Shown: positions 9,840 through 19,574, numbered from the stretch's first letter. The stretch is DNA of 64,000 nt from Paracoccaceae bacterium (GCA_022843025.1 JALHOL010000004.1:186001-250000), one strand, 5' to 3'. Notes: generated by a model not told the origin, from the letters alone. Numbers and translations are program-made.

Positions 9840-10013
9840 TTTGACTCAATTCCAAACCATTTCCCCCGGCCGCATCAGCAAAGGCTTAACCGCTGCGGGG
9901 TGAAATGGACGGGCATCCCGAAGCGGGGTGGCGCGGTGGTCCGTGACCGCACGCATCGGGGGGAACCCGAAAGGTCAATCCGCGCCAAAGGCGCACTTTC
10001 AAAGGGAATGAAG

Positions 10014-10178
10014 ATGTCATCCATTCTGACCAACAACGGCGCCATGGTTGCGCTGCAGACGATGAAAAGCATCAATATCAACCTCGGCATGACCCAATCC
10101 GAGATTTCGACCGGCAAGTCGGTCGCTTCGGCCAAGGACAACGCCACCGTCTGGATGACCTTGGCGTTTGATGCATAG
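10014..10178 (+). pseudogene. fliC: Truncated flagellin gene (5' end only)
   Basis: From the ATG at 10014 the frame reads MSSILTNNGAMVALQTMKS, then ININLGMTQSEISTG and KSVASAKDNATVW. This is the unmistakable flagellin D0/D1 N-terminus. After VW (codon ending 10154) it switches to MTLAFDA and stops at 10178. Flagellins of this type are 270 or more residues long, so over 80% is missing. The downstream DNA is the antisense strand of flgE. AAAGGG lies seven bases before the start, so the truncated gene may still be expressed as a 54-residue peptide. Confidence 0.9.
10146..10154. other. Deletion junction between fliC and flgE with 9-bp microhomology
   Basis: ACCGTCTGG at this position can be read as the last genuine fliC codons (Thr-Val-Trp) on the plus strand. 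On the minus strand it reads as the last genuine flgE codons (CAG ACG GT in VIQTV). Both genes would be expected to carry this 9-mer in the same orientation. That is the arrangement required for a microhomology-mediated deletion of everything between them. Confidence 0.7.
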
Positions 10179-11491
10179 GCGCGCTGCGTCTGGATCATCG
10201 CGGTGAGTTCGCCGGCAACATCGGTGGTCGATCCTTCGCGGGTATAGCCAGAAATGGAACCTGTCGGTCCGGTCCCGGCGTCCCACAGGGTGAATGCGCC
10301 TGATTGCGGTGTGATCTGGTAGGTCTGATCCGCCAGCGCAGCGAGGCCATTGATATTGGGCACATCGATCAGCGGAATCTGAAAGAGGCGCTGCGAAAAG
10401 CCGGTGTCATAGCTTGCTGTCAGGTAGCCGTCTTTATCGACTTCGATCTTGGTCAGGCTGCCGATCGGCGAGCCGTCCTTCACAACCCCGACAGGGGCAA
10501 AACTGCTGTCGAGTTGCGTCAGCCCGTTGGATGCACCGGGGGAACCAATCGTAAGGGTGATCGGGCCCCCTGCAGCGTTGATGGAAATGGTGCCCTGGGC
10601 CGGATCATAGGCACCGCCGGACACGGCCGTCACGGTTGCGATCGAGCCACCCGGGCCGCGCGAAGCATCGAATGTGACGGTGTATTCCCCAACCACAGCA
10701 CCACCCGAGGCGGAATCGCGGATCTGCATGGTCCAGGTGTTTGAGGCCGCGCCGGTTGTCGGCACCGTGGGGGTGAAGCTGATCTGAAGCGTTTCCGACG
10801 TGCCAAGATTGCCGAAGTATTCGACAGAAAGCGGCAAGCTGTTGCCGTTTGCGCCAACAGTTGTGCCCTTGGCCGGGAGGTTGACCCCCAGACGGATCGA
10901 CGTGGTCGGATCGCCGACGCGCTGATTGGTGTCGATCCGGATGGGCACCAAGCCAAGTTCAGAATCGCGGGGAAAGCCGGGAATGGTGCCATCCCGATTG
11001 GCGGGCCAGCCCAACAGGCGCATCCCGCCGTCCGTGGAGAGAAAGCCCTGCGCATCCACACGGAAAGAACCGGTGCGCGCCAGTTGCATCGTTTGATCAT
11101 CGGGCGCGCCGCCAAGGCCCGTGGAGGGCCGCACTGGAAGCATCCCCCGCCCGGACACCGCCAAGTCGAGCGCGTTGGAGGTGGCCACCAGCGGGCCGGC
11201 ATCATCAATCAACCGGCTTGCATTGGCGCGGACGCCGCCAGCGGTGAAACCGGCCGTCCCCACACCGCCCGTCACCATCAGGCTGTCAAAATCCGTGGTG
11301 GCACGGCGATAGCCGAAGGTGTTCGAGTTGGCGATGTTATCGGCAATGGTGGCAAGCCGGGTCGCATTGGCGTTGAGCCCAGCGACGCCGGCGTTGAGCG
11401 AAGACGTGATCGACATGAATAGCCTTTCTGCAGCCTGAACCTGAGTCGGCTGTCATCCTGGCCCATGTGGGGTTAACACCCGCCTAATGGT

Positions 11492-12358
11492 TCAAAAGCC
11501 ACCGATTGCCGATTGTCGGCGCAGCAAGGTCACTTCAACACGGTTGTTGCGGAGGTTGGTCGGATCAGCCGTGGCTGGGCGACGACTGGCAAAGCCCGTG
11601 ATCCGGTGCATGCGTGCCTCATCAAGCCCGGCTTCGCCCAAGAGCCCGCGCAGAGTTTGGGCGCGGGCGGCGGACAGGTCCCATGTCGGATCAGTGCGCA
11701 GGATGATCGGATAGGCCCGAACATGGCCGGAAATGGCGATCTTGTTGGTGGCCAGCGCGGTGACCTCTACCAGCATCGCAGCCAGATCCCGAAGGATCGG
11801 GCGCGCGTCAGCGGTTTCGGGATCGAACAGGGTTTCCTCTGGCGTGTCGAAAAGTTCAATCACCAGTCCTTCATCCGAAAGGCGGGTGACAACATGCCGA
11901 AGCAACCTGTCAGAGACCATGCTTTCGCCGGTATAGGCCGAAAGCTGGCTTTCCACTTCGCGCAAAACCGCCTCTTCCGCGGCGACTTCTTCGGGTGTCG
12001 GTCCACCTTCGGCCTGAGAGCGGGTGGTCTGTATCAGGTCGGTTGCCGAAGCGCCGACGCCGTTTCGCGCCAGCGTTTCTTCGGTCAGAATGGAATCGCC
12101 GCCAAAGACGCCATCCCCGCCCCCCGAAACACGATTGACCGGGATCGTGGGGCTGAAGAAATCAGCAATCCCTTTGCGCTGCTTTTCCGTTGTCGCGTTC
12201 AGCAGCCACATCAAAAGAAAGAAGGCCATCATCGCGGTCACGAAGTCGGCATAGGCCACCTTCCATGCGCCGCCGTGGTGGCCACCGCCACTTACGACCT
12301 TTTTCCGTTTGATGACGACTGGCGCGGCATTCCCTTGCCTGGCCATTCCACCACCCAT
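11492..12358 (-). CDS. motB: Flagellar motor stator protein MotB
   Basis: A protein of about 288 residues with one transmembrane helix near the N-terminus (VAYADFVTAMMAFFLLMWLL). It contains the essential proton-binding Asp38, then the plug, then an OmpA-like peptidoglycan-binding domain (VIELFDTPEETLF ... ISGHVRAYP ... LSAARAQTLRGLL ... NNRVEVTLL). It couples proton flow to rotation with MotA, which is not in this window. Starts at 12358 and 12346 are both possible; the first has GGGTG ahead of it. It lies upstream of flgE on the same strand and looks intact. Confidence 0.9.
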   Translation of the reverse strand: MGGGMARQGNAAPVVIKRKKVVSGGGHHGGAWKVAYADFVTAMMAFFLLMWLLNATTEKQRKGIADFFSPTIPVNRVSGGGDGVFGGDSILTEETLARNGVGASATDLIQTTRSQAEGGPTPEEVAAEEAVLREVESQLSAYTGESMVSDRLLRHVVTRLSDEGLVIELFDTPEETLFDPETADARPILRDLAAMLVEVTALATNKIAISGHVRAYPIILRTDPTWDLSAARAQTLRGLLGEAGLDEARMHRITGFASRRPATADPTNLRNNRVEVTLLRRQSAIGGF

Positions 12359-12403
12359 TCTTACACCCGACCTGCAAGCTAAAGGAGGATGGTGAAGCAA
12401 GGA

Positions 12404-13324
12404 CTAAAGGATTGGATTGTCGGGAAATCCGGCAAGGCCGCGCAAAAGCGGGCGCGTGGACAGGCCGATGGCGGCATAATCGGCGCAGAACTGGCGCAGA
12501 ACGGCATGTGTCAGCCCATGATCAAGCAGCAAAGGATTGGCGGGGGAGATCACTTCGAATCTGGCGCGCGGCTGCCCGGTGCGGGCGGCAAGGAAATCGG
12601 CCAGATCCTTGGTCACCCAGCCTGTGACATTGGTCAGGTAAAGATCGAACCGCTGAAAGCTCCGGTCAAGCGGGATCAACCCAAGGTACGGGAGCCGCGA
12701 CATGACGTGGTCGCGCATCGCGGGCCCCAGTCCGGCCGCACAGGCCCCGGTCAGCCGGTCGGCACGCGCACCGATTACACGCAGAACATCGGTCAGCCGG
12801 TCATGTTCACCGGGTGTAAGGGAGCGGGTGGAAAACAGATCAGACAGCGCACCGTCGCGATCTGCGCGCACCAGGATGAGGCCGCGGATCGGGGCGATGC
12901 GTTCCCGTGCGGCGCGTGCCTGTTGCGGGCTGAGGTCTTGCAGGATCAAACCACCGGGTTGTGCGAGGGCCTGCGCGATATCGGCAGGATCGCGCGACAA
13001 GGCCGCGGCAAGGTGCGCCGACACGCGGGCCGGATCGGCCCAGACCGAAAGCTGAACCGACAAGTCGCACTGCGCGGCTTTGTCATCATTGCTGCGCAGA
13101 CGAAGTTGCAGGCCGAGCACCGACAACACCGAAAACAGGCGCTGCGCCGCTTGCGGACCCAGACCCCGCGCAATGGGACCCGGGCTGGTAGAAAGCCGAC
13201 GGAAGGCCAGGCTTTCTGTGATGCCCAGATGGCCGGCCAGCACTGGGGCAGCCAGTGCCGCAACCCCCGTGGGCGCGGCGAGATACAGCGTGAAGCTGGC
13301 CGATCCAGTGCTGGTGCTGTGCAT
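12404..13324 (-). CDS. Uncharacterised protein of the flagellar cluster with L7/L12-like modules
   Basis: The 306-residue product is not recognised as a named family. Residues about 11-75 (LYLAAPTGVAALAAPVLAGH, LGITESLAFRRLSTSP, IARGLGPQAAQRLFSVLSVL, GLQLRLRS) follow the pattern of the ribosomal L7/L12 C-terminal domain: short strand, helix, A-x-x-L-x-x-x-P, glycine, A-x-x-L helix, final strand. A second, more divergent module seems to follow (about 85-150), with DPADIAQALAQPG and DLSPQQARAARERI. It precedes motB on the same strand by 45 bases, suggesting a flagellar role. No signal peptide or membrane helix is visible. Confidence 0.6.
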   Translation of the reverse strand: MHSTSTGSASFTLYLAAPTGVAALAAPVLAGHLGITESLAFRRLSTSPGPIARGLGPQAAQRLFSVLSVLGLQLRLRSNDDKAAQCDLSVQLSVWADPARVSAHLAAALSRDPADIAQALAQPGGLILQDLSPQQARAARERIAPIRGLILVRADRDGALSDLFSTRSLTPGEHDRLTDVLRVIGARADRLTGACAAGLGPAMRDHVMSRLPYLGLIPLDRSFQRFDLYLTNVTGWVTKDLADFLAARTGQPRARFEVISPANPLLLDHGLTHAVLRQFCADYAAIGLSTRPLLRGLAGFPDNPIL

Positions 13325-13433
13325 GGTGCCGAGCGTTCCCTTTGTGCCTGATCCTCCCTCAAGACAGGAAGACCGGGTATCAAAGTGATTGTTAGCGCGG
13401 CACCGTGACCCTGTTAAGGATTATTTGGCGCGC

Positions 13434-14462
13434 CTATTCCCCGGACGAGCGCGCCCAGAGGTTGATGTCCTCTTCCCGGCTGATGCGGTCGATGGCGGCG
13501 AGTTCTTCGGCAGTGAAGGTAAGGTTGCCGATGGCACCTGCGCAATCGACCACCTGTTCGGGTTTGGACGCGCCGATCAGGGCCGTGGTGATGCCGCCAT
13601 CGCGCAGAACCCATGCGATGGCCATTTGCGCCAGCGTCTGCCCGCGCTTTTGGGCCAGATCATCCAGCGCGCGGACAGAGGCCAGCGCGCTTTCGGTGAT
13701 GGTTGCGGGATCAAGCGATTTGCCCTGTGCAGCGCGGCTGTTTGCCGGAATGCCGCCAAGGTATTTCTTTGTAAGAATACCCTGAGCCAACGGCGTAAAG
13801 GCGATGGAACCAAGGCCCAGTTCGGCCAGCGTTCCCTTCAGCCCGTCATGTTCCACCCAGCGGTTGAGGATGTTGTAGCTGGGCTGATGAATCACGAAGG
13901 GGGTCTTGAGTTCCTTGAGGATGGCATAAGCCTCACGCGTGCGCTGGCTGTTATAGCTGGAAATGCCCACGTACAGCGCGCGGCCGCTGCGAACAATGTG
14001 ATCAAGCGCAAGCATCGTTTCTTCCAGCGGGGTGTCGGGATCGAAGCGGTGCGAATAGAAGATGTCGACGTAGTCGAGCCCCATCCGCTTTAGCGACTGA
14101 TCGCAGGAGGCGATGACATACTTGCGGCTGCCCCATTCGCCATAGGGGCCGTCCCACATCAGATAGCCCGCTTTGGACGAAATGATGAGTTCGTCGCGGT
14201 AATTCGCGAAATCGGTTTTCAGGATTTCGCCAAAGGCCTCTTCGGCGCTGCCGGGGGGCGGACCGTAGTTGTTGGCAAGGTCGAAATGGGTGATGCCAAG
14301 ATCAAAGGCAGTGCGACAGATGTCGCGCTTTACCTGATGCGGGGTGTCGTGGCCGAAATTGTGCCACAGGCCAAGCGAGACGGCCGGAAGTTTCAGGCCG
14401 GACTTGCCGCAGGTGCGGTAGACCATTTTCGAGTAACGGTCAGCGGCGGGGGTGTAGGTCAT
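13434..14462 (-). CDS. Aldo/keto reductase, YghZ/L-glyceraldehyde-3-phosphate reductase type
   Basis: The 342-residue NADPH-dependent reductase has the catalytic tetrad in FDLANNYG (Asp, Tyr), SSKAGY (Lys) and FYSHRFD (His). It has the extended PPPGSAEEAFG loop typical of the YghZ/Gpr group. It ends the xylose gene run, 71 bases after xylA, with a strong hairpin in between. A role in reducing aldehyde by-products or aldoses from pentose metabolism is plausible but inferred from position. Confidence 0.85.
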   Translation of the reverse strand: MTYTPAADRYSKMVYRTCGKSGLKLPAVSLGLWHNFGHDTPHQVKRDICRTAFDLGITHFDLANNYGPPPGSAEEAFGEILKTDFANYRDELIISSKAGYLMWDGPYGEWGSRKYVIASCDQSLKRMGLDYVDIFYSHRFDPDTPLEETMLALDHIVRSGRALYVGISSYNSQRTREAYAILKELKTPFVIHQPSYNILNRWVEHDGLKGTLAELGLGSIAFTPLAQGILTKKYLGGIPANSRAAQGKSLDPATITESALASVRALDDLAQKRGQTLAQMAIAWVLRDGGITTALIGASKPEQVVDCAGAIGNLTFTAEELAAIDRISREEDINLWARSSGE

Positions 14463-14486
14463 GCAGGTTCCTCCCGAAATGAGAAG

Positions 14487-14510
14487 CGGCGATGCGGGGT
14501 CGCATCGCCG
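14487..14510 (-). terminator. Strong hairpin between xylA and the aldo/keto reductase gene
   Basis: CGGCGATGCG (14487-14496) and CGCATCGCCG (14501-14510) make a perfect 10-bp stem with a 4-base loop. On the minus strand it is followed by CTTCTCATTTC. It could be a partial terminator or an mRNA-stabilising hairpin that lowers reductase expression relative to xylA. Confidence 0.6.
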
Positions 14511-14533
14511 CCCTTGCAGTTAAATTGATCAGA

Positions 14534-15835
14534 TCAGATGAAGCGGTTCCAGAGGTTTTCCAGCCGTTCCTGACGGCCGGATTTCGGTTCGGGGTTCAAT
14601 CCGTTGGCCGTGACCACCGCTGCGGCATCCTCAAGTGACCCGGTCAGCAGGGCCTTTGCATCGGCCCGTTCCCACCCGGCGTAGCGGTCGGCGCGGGCCT
14701 TTTCCAGCGCCCCATCCGACAGCAACGCGGCGGCGGATTTGAGCGCGCGGGCGCAGGTATCCATGCCACCGACATGGGCGAGGATGAGGTCTTCGGGATC
14801 AAGCGACTGGCGGCGGATCTTGGCGTCGAAGTTCGTGCCGCCAGTAGTATAGCCGCCAGCGCGCAGGATTTCGTAGAAGGCCAGCGCCTTTTCCGCATGG
14901 TTGTTCGGGAACTGGTCAGTGTCCCAGCCAGACTGGTAATCGTTCCGGTTCATGTCGATGGAACCGAAGATACCCAGTGCTGCGGCGGTGGCAATCTCAT
15001 GTTCGAAACTATGGCCCGCGAGGATGGCGTGACCCTGTTCGATGTTCACCTTCACCTCATGCTCAAGCCCGAACTGAACGAGGAAGCCGTAGACCGTGGC
15101 CACGTCGTAATCATACTGATGCTTGGATGGTTCCTGGGGTTTCGGCTCGATCAGGATCGCGCCCTTGAAGCCGATCTTGTGCTTGTATTCCACGACCTGT
15201 TGCAGGAAGCGGCCAGCATGTTCGCGTTCGGCCTTCAGGTCTGTGTTCAGCAACGTCTCATAGCCTTCGCGCCCGCCCCAGAGGACGTAGTTCGCGCCGC
15301 CCAGTTTGTGCGTGGCGTCCATGTTGGCCTTCACGGTGGCGGCGGCATAGGCATAGACATCGGGATCGGGGTTCGTGGCAGCGCCCGACATCCAGCGGCG
15401 GTGGCTGAACATGTTGGCGGTACCCCAGAGGAGCTGGGTCTTGTGGGAAGACTGCTTCTCCCCCAGGTAATCGACGATTTCATCCAGATTGCGCTTTGAC
15501 TCGGCGAAGGTGGCGCCTTCGGGGCGGACGTCGGCATCGTGGAAGCAATAGAAGGGCGCGCCGAGGATATCGAACATCTCGAACGCCACATCGGCCTTGA
15601 GCTTGGCCAGCGCCATGGTGTCACCGAACCAGGGGCGATCAAAGGTCTGACCACCAAAGGGGTCGCCGCCCGGCCATGCAAAGCTGTGCCAATAGGCGAT
15701 GGCAAAGCGCATATGCTCTTCCATCCGCTTGCCCAGAAGAATTTCATCCGGGTTGTAATGCTGGAAGGCAAATTCGTTAGTGCTGGAAGGCCCCTCATAC
15801 TTGATTTGGGGGATGCCTTTGAAGAAGTCGGTCAT
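14534..15835 (-). CDS. xylA: Xylose isomerase
   Basis: The 433-residue enzyme interconverts D-xylose and D-xylulose using two divalent metals. It shows the catalytic His segment [10 protein letters not shown], the substrate loop [14 protein letters not shown], the metal ligands in [16 protein letters not shown] and the conserved HSFEHE. Length is typical of class II enzymes. Its ATG overlaps the xylB stop (ATGA at 15835-15832), so it is translationally coupled. It is the fifth gene of the xylF-H-G-B-A operon. Confidence 0.96.
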   Translation of the reverse strand: MTDFFKGIPQIKYEGPSSTNEFAFQHYNPDEILLGKRMEEHMRFAIAYWHSFAWPGGDPFGGQTFDRPWFGDTMALAKLKADVAFEMFDILGAPFYCFHDADVRPEGATFAESKRNLDEIVDYLGEKQSSHKTQLLWGTANMFSHRRWMSGAATNPDPDVYAYAAATVKANMDATHKLGGANYVLWGGREGYETLLNTDLKAEREHAGRFLQQVVEYKHKIGFKGAILIEPKPQEPSKHQYDYDVATVYGFLVQFGLEHEVKVNIEQGHAILAGHSFEHEIATAAALGIFGSIDMNRNDYQSGWDTDQFPNNHAEKALAFYEILRAGGYTTGGTNFDAKIRRQSLDPEDLILAHVGGMDTCARALKSAAALLSDGALEKARADRYAGWERADAKALLTGSLEDAAAVVTANGLNPEPKSGRQERLENLWNRFI

Positions 15836-17268
15836 GTCAGTCCTCGGATGGCGGATTGCGCGGCGCGATAGCGGGCATGGCCCGCGTCGAAAGCGGCGGT
15901 CAGGCTGCGGTCAGGGTCGATGCTGCGCGCGATGGGGGGAAGGGTGGCAATCTCTGCCCCTGCCCCGGTGGCGGCCATGAGGCCAAGGCGCGCTGCGCCA
16001 AAAGCCCCGCCGAAATCACCCGCGACGGGCAAGTGAACGGGGATGTCCAGCGCGGTGGCGATGGCACGAAGCCAATAGTCAGAGCGCGAGCCACCGCCGA
16101 CAGCAAGGAGCCGGTCGATCCGCGTGCCCGTGGCGGCCAGCGCGTCGCGGCTGTCGCGGATGGCGAAGGTTACGCCTTCCAGCACGGCGCGGGTGGCGGC
16201 GGTGCGGTCAGTCGCATGTTCAAGACCGATGAAGGCACCCCGGATGGCGGCATCGTTCAGCGGCGTGCGTTCGCCACCAAGATAGGGCAGGAACAATGTC
16301 TTGGTGGGCGCGTGCAGATCGGTCAGCGCGCCAGTCAGATTGGCGGCAGTTTCGCCCACCAGTCCCGCATACCAGTTCAGCGCGTCGGTGGCGGCAAGGA
16401 TCACGCCCATCTGGTGCCACGTATTGGGCAGCGCGTGGCAGAAGGTATGCACGGCGGTTTCCGGTGCGGGCTGATACCCGTCATTCGCAGCAAACAGCAC
16501 GCCCGAAGTGCCAAGCGAAACAAAGGCATCGCCCGCCTTCACCACGCCGACGCCCACACCAGAGGCGGCATTGTCGCCACCCCCACCCGCGATGACCACG
16601 CCCTTCGGCAAGCCCCAGCGCGACGACAGGGCAGCGCGAAGGCTGCCCGAAACCGCGGACCCTTCGACAAGGCGGGGCATGTTGGCACGGGTCAGGCCAG
16701 TAGCGGCGAGGCAATCATCCGACCAATCTCGCTTGCCGGTATCCAGCCAGCTTGTCCCTGCGGCATCGGACATTTCGGCGACATGTTCACCGGTCAGCCA
16801 CAGGCGCAGGTAATCTTTGGGCAGCAGGACGCGCGCCACCCTTTCCCAGATGCGGGGTTCATGACGGCGCACCCAAAGCAATTTCGGCGCGGTGAAGCCA
16901 GGAAAGACGATGTTGCCGGTCACGCGCCGGAACATCGGATCATCGTCAAGCTCGGCCGCCTCCTCATGGCTGCGGGTATCGTTCCACAGGATGCAGGCAC
17001 GCAGCACCTCATCCGAGGCATCCAGCAGCGTAGCCCCGTGCATCTGGCCCGAAAGGCCTATGGCGCGGACCTTGGACAGACCATGTGCCGACAGCGCATC
17101 CATCACGCTTTCCGCGGCGGCGATCCAGGCGGCAGGGGATTGTTCCGACCAGCCTTCATGCGGGCGGGCGACGGTGAGGGGGGCGCTGGCCTCGGCCAGC
17201 ACCGCCTGCGCATCGTCGATCAGCACGCCCTTGAGGCCGGACGTGCCGAGGTCGAGGCCGATATACAT
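15832..17268 (-). CDS. xylB: Xylulokinase
   Basis: The 478-residue FGGY-family kinase phosphorylates D-xylulose to feed the pentose phosphate pathway. The N-terminus [19 protein letters not shown] is the phosphate-binding loop, and IGLSGQMHG is the family signature containing the substrate region. The C-terminal half contains the catalytic [10 protein letters not shown] and the ATP-site segment [11 protein letters not shown]. The start overlaps the xylG stop by one base (TAATG). Length is normal. Confidence 0.95.
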   Translation of the reverse strand: MYIGLDLGTSGLKGVLIDDAQAVLAEASAPLTVARPHEGWSEQSPAAWIAAAESVMDALSAHGLSKVRAIGLSGQMHGATLLDASDEVLRACILWNDTRSHEEAAELDDDPMFRRVTGNIVFPGFTAPKLLWVRRHEPRIWERVARVLLPKDYLRLWLTGEHVAEMSDAAGTSWLDTGKRDWSDDCLAATGLTRANMPRLVEGSAVSGSLRAALSSRWGLPKGVVIAGGGGDNAASGVGVGVVKAGDAFVSLGTSGVLFAANDGYQPAPETAVHTFCHALPNTWHQMGVILAATDALNWYAGLVGETAANLTGALTDLHAPTKTLFLPYLGGERTPLNDAAIRGAFIGLEHATDRTAATRAVLEGVTFAIRDSRDALAATGTRIDRLLAVGGGSRSDYWLRAIATALDIPVHLPVAGDFGGAFGAARLGLMAATGAGAEIATLPPIARSIDPDRSLTAAFDAGHARYRAAQSAIRGLT

Positions 17269-18029
17269 TACGCAGCCTTTGCCGGTTTCTTGCCAAGGAT
17301 GATCATCGACAGGATGTCTTCGTCGGTCACTTCATCGACATTGACCGTTCCGACAAGCTGACCGTTCTTCATCACGGAGGCCCGATCGCACAGCTTCATC
17401 ACGTTGTGGATGTCATGTTCGATCAGGAAAATGCCCAGACCCTGCGCCTTAAGCTCTTGGATCAATTCCGACACCATCTGCGTCTCATGCGGCCCAAGCG
17501 CGGCAGTGGGTTCGTCCATGATCAGGATCTTGGCGTTGAAATACACGGCACGCGCGATGGCGACCGACTGGCGTTGACCACCCGACAGCGCGCTGACCGG
17601 GACGCCGAACTTGCGGAAGTTCGGGTTCAGGCGACCCATGATCTTGCGCGTTTCGGCCTCCATCGCGGATTCGTTCACGAACCCCATGGAGTTCACCAAT
17701 TCGCGGCCAAGGAACAGGTTCGAGGCGGCATCAAGGTTATCTGCCAGGGCGAGCGTCTGATAGATCGTCTCGATGTTCTGGGCGCGGGCGTCGCGGGGAT
17801 TGTTGATCTCCACCTCTTGCCCGTTGATCAGGATCTGGCCCGCATCGGCCTTGTAGGCCCCGGACAGGCATTTGATCAGCGTCGATTTGCCCGCGCCGTT
17901 GTGGCCCAAAAGGCCCACGACTTCGCCGGGGAAGAGGTCAACCGTGACGTGATCGACGGCCTTGATCCCACCGAACGAGATCGAGATGTCACGCAGTTCG
18001 ACGAGCGGGGTTCCGGTTCTGTCTACCAT
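17268..18029 (-). CDS. Sugar (xylose) ABC transporter ATP-binding protein, single-domain type
   Basis: The 253-residue ATPase has Walker [10 protein letters not shown], signature [14 protein letters not shown], Walker [13 protein letters not shown] and the H-loop His in IEHDIHNV. It powers the transporter formed with the adjacent permease and binding protein. The enterobacterial XylG, like RbsA and AraG, is a fused tandem of two ABC domains (about 510 residues). This one has a single domain, as in the Sinorhizobium FrcA type, and should act as a homodimer. It is 13 bases after the permease gene. Confidence 0.9.
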   Translation of the reverse strand: MVDRTGTPLVELRDISISFGGIKAVDHVTVDLFPGEVVGLLGHNGAGKSTLIKCLSGAYKADAGQILINGQEVEINNPRDARAQNIETIYQTLALADNLDAASNLFLGRELVNSMGFVNESAMEAETRKIMGRLNPNFRKFGVPVSALSGGQRQSVAIARAVYFNAKILIMDEPTAALGPHETQMVSELIQELKAQGLGIFLIEHDIHNVMKLCDRASVMKNGQLVGTVNVDEVTDEDILSMIILGKKPAKAA

Positions 18030-18042
18030 GATCTTGGCCCCT

Positions 18043-19434
18043 TCACTTGATGCGCTTGCGGTAAAGAATGTCGAGATAGACGGCGAGGACGAGCGCGATA
18101 CCGATCACGATGCGCTGGTACGACCCATCGCCAAAGCCGATCAGCACCATGCCGGTTTGCAGCGAGGTCAGGATCAGCGCGCCGATGATGGCGCCGTAGA
18201 TCGTGCCGACCCCCCCCGCCAGCGATGTGCCGCCGACAACGGCTGCAGCGATGACGTAAAGTTCGTCCAGGTTGCCCATGGCATTGGTGGCGCTGTTCTG
18301 ACGGGCCGCGCCGATGACGGCAGCGATCCCGGCAAGGCCGCCCATCAGGGTGAATATCTTCACCGTCATGGCGCGGGTGTTGATGCCCGACAGGGCCGCC
18401 GCTTCGGGGTTGCCGCCGATGGCAAAGACATAGCGACCAAAGCGGGTGCGGGTCATCAGGATGGTCATGAAGATGGCGACCGCGATCAGGATCAGCACCG
18501 GATAAGCAAAACCATGGCCAAAGGTGGCGCAGACATCGGTATAGATCGTGTCGTTGTCCTGTGCGCAGGCGGGAAGCTCCTGCCCCAGATCGGTGTAGTA
18601 TTTCGCGATGTTGCCGCGCGGCCAGATGTAGGAATTCACCATTGCCGTTGCGCCGATGATGACGGCGCAGATGAGGCCGATCACAAAGGTTTCGGCCCAG
18701 ACAGGGCGCAGGGCAAAGCCGTGCAGGCGGCGGGATTTGCGGCCGCTGATGAAGGCCCAGACGACAAAGACGCAGGCGATGACGCCAAAGATCCAGCTGC
18801 CGGTCCGGCCCAGCGCCCCGAAGGAGCCGCCGCCGATCAGCGCGAAGGTTTCATCCAGCGGCGCGATCGTCTTGCCACCGGCCACAAGGAAGGCCGCCCC
18901 GCGCCAGACAAGCAGGCCGCCCAGCGTAACGATGAAGGACGGAATGTTCATGAAGGCGATCAGCACACCCTGAAACGCCCCGATCAGCGCCCCCATGGCG
19001 ATGCCGAAGATCACGGTGATGATCCAGATCGACGGATGGCCAAGGCCCAGCGCCGGCGTCAGGTATTCAACCTGAAGCAGGCCCATATACATGCCAACCA
19101 TGCCCATGATCGAGCCGACCGACAGGTCGATGTTGCGCGTGATGATGACCAGCACCATCCCGGTAGCCATGATCCCGATATAGGACGTCTGGACGGACAG
19201 ATTCCACAGGTTGCGCGGCGTGAGGAAGCCGTTGGCTTCGGCCTGGCTTGCGCCCAGCAGCATCGACGGGCGGCCAAGGACAAGGGCCGAGTATGCTTCG
19301 AAAGCCACCCAGATCAGCAGCAGCGCCCCGACCATACCCAGAAGGCGCGGATCGATCTCTGTCGTACGCAGGAAACGGGCGACCGCACTTTCATTGGGTG
19401 GATGGGGAATCGGGGAATGGGGAGTGTCGGTCAT
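18043..19434 (-). CDS. xylH: Sugar (xylose) ABC transporter permease
   Basis: The 463-residue polytopic protein belongs to the ribose/xylose BPD_transp_2 family, with about ten or more hydrophobic segments. It has the conserved NIDLSVGS and [20 protein letters not shown]. Compared with the about 390-residue E. coli XylH it carries an extra periplasmic-looking loop (about 290-330) with two Cys ([18 protein letters not shown]). The start at 19434 ([11 protein letters not shown]) is chosen because the upstream in-frame sequence is unlike the family and rich in Arg. It imports pentose with the binding protein XylF. Confidence 0.9.
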   Translation of the reverse strand: MTDTPHSPIPHPPNESAVARFLRTTEIDPRLLGMVGALLLIWVAFEAYSALVLGRPSMLLGASQAEANGFLTPRNLWNLSVQTSYIGIMATGMVLVIITRNIDLSVGSIMGMVGMYMGLLQVEYLTPALGLGHPSIWIITVIFGIAMGALIGAFQGVLIAFMNIPSFIVTLGGLLVWRGAAFLVAGGKTIAPLDETFALIGGGSFGALGRTGSWIFGVIACVFVVWAFISGRKSRRLHGFALRPVWAETFVIGLICAVIIGATAMVNSYIWPRGNIAKYYTDLGQELPACAQDNDTIYTDVCATFGHGFAYPVLILIAVAIFMTILMTRTRFGRYVFAIGGNPEAAALSGINTRAMTVKIFTLMGGLAGIAAVIGAARQNSATNAMGNLDELYVIAAAVVGGTSLAGGVGTIYGAIIGALILTSLQTGMVLIGFGDGSYQRIVIGIALVLAVYLDILYRKRIK

Positions 19435-19545
19435 GTCCTCGTCCAGCCTGAGAGGGAAATTCGGTTGCGTGGGCACTGCGCGCAGAAAAGCACGCCTCTG
19501 GATCACCCCAGCCCGGGGCAATCGGCCACCCGCCATGAAAGAAAA

Positions 19546-19574
19546 CCGGCGCCACCCTTGGCAGGTGGCGCCGG
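19546..19574 (-). terminator. Intercistronic hairpin between xylF and xylH
   Basis: CCGGCGCCACC (19546-19556) and GGTGGCGCCGG (19564-19574) form a perfect 11-bp stem, loop CTTGGCA. On the minus strand TTTTCTTTC follows directly. It has the form of an intrinsic terminator placed 15 bases after the xylF stop. It probably acts as a leaky terminator or RNA-stabilising structure that makes xylF mRNA more abundant than transporter mRNA. Confidence 0.78.

Larger units (their letters stand above)
9875..11416 (-). pseudogene. flgE: Flagellar hook protein FlgE, C-terminus lost and replaced by antisense fliC sequence
   Basis: The N-terminus (MSITSSLNAGVAGLNANATR, then LATIADNIANSNTFGYRRA) is the standard axial-protein motif, and the middle has FlgE repeats. 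The C-terminal D0 helix is recognisable up to GELTAMIQTQRAYASN and AKVIQTV, ending at about 10146-10154. A normal FlgE would continue with roughly ten residues of the type DDMLQETTN. Here the frame instead runs about 92 codons through reversed flagellin sequence (ALSLAEATDLPVEIS...) to 9875. The last D0 residues are needed for hook polymerisation, so the product is probably non-functional. AAAGG precedes the start at 11416. Confidence 0.88.

Noticed and set aside
15856-17361. Long plus-strand open frame (501 codons) opposite xylB
   Set aside because: It is antisense to a complete xylulokinase gene with all its motifs and has no family resemblance.
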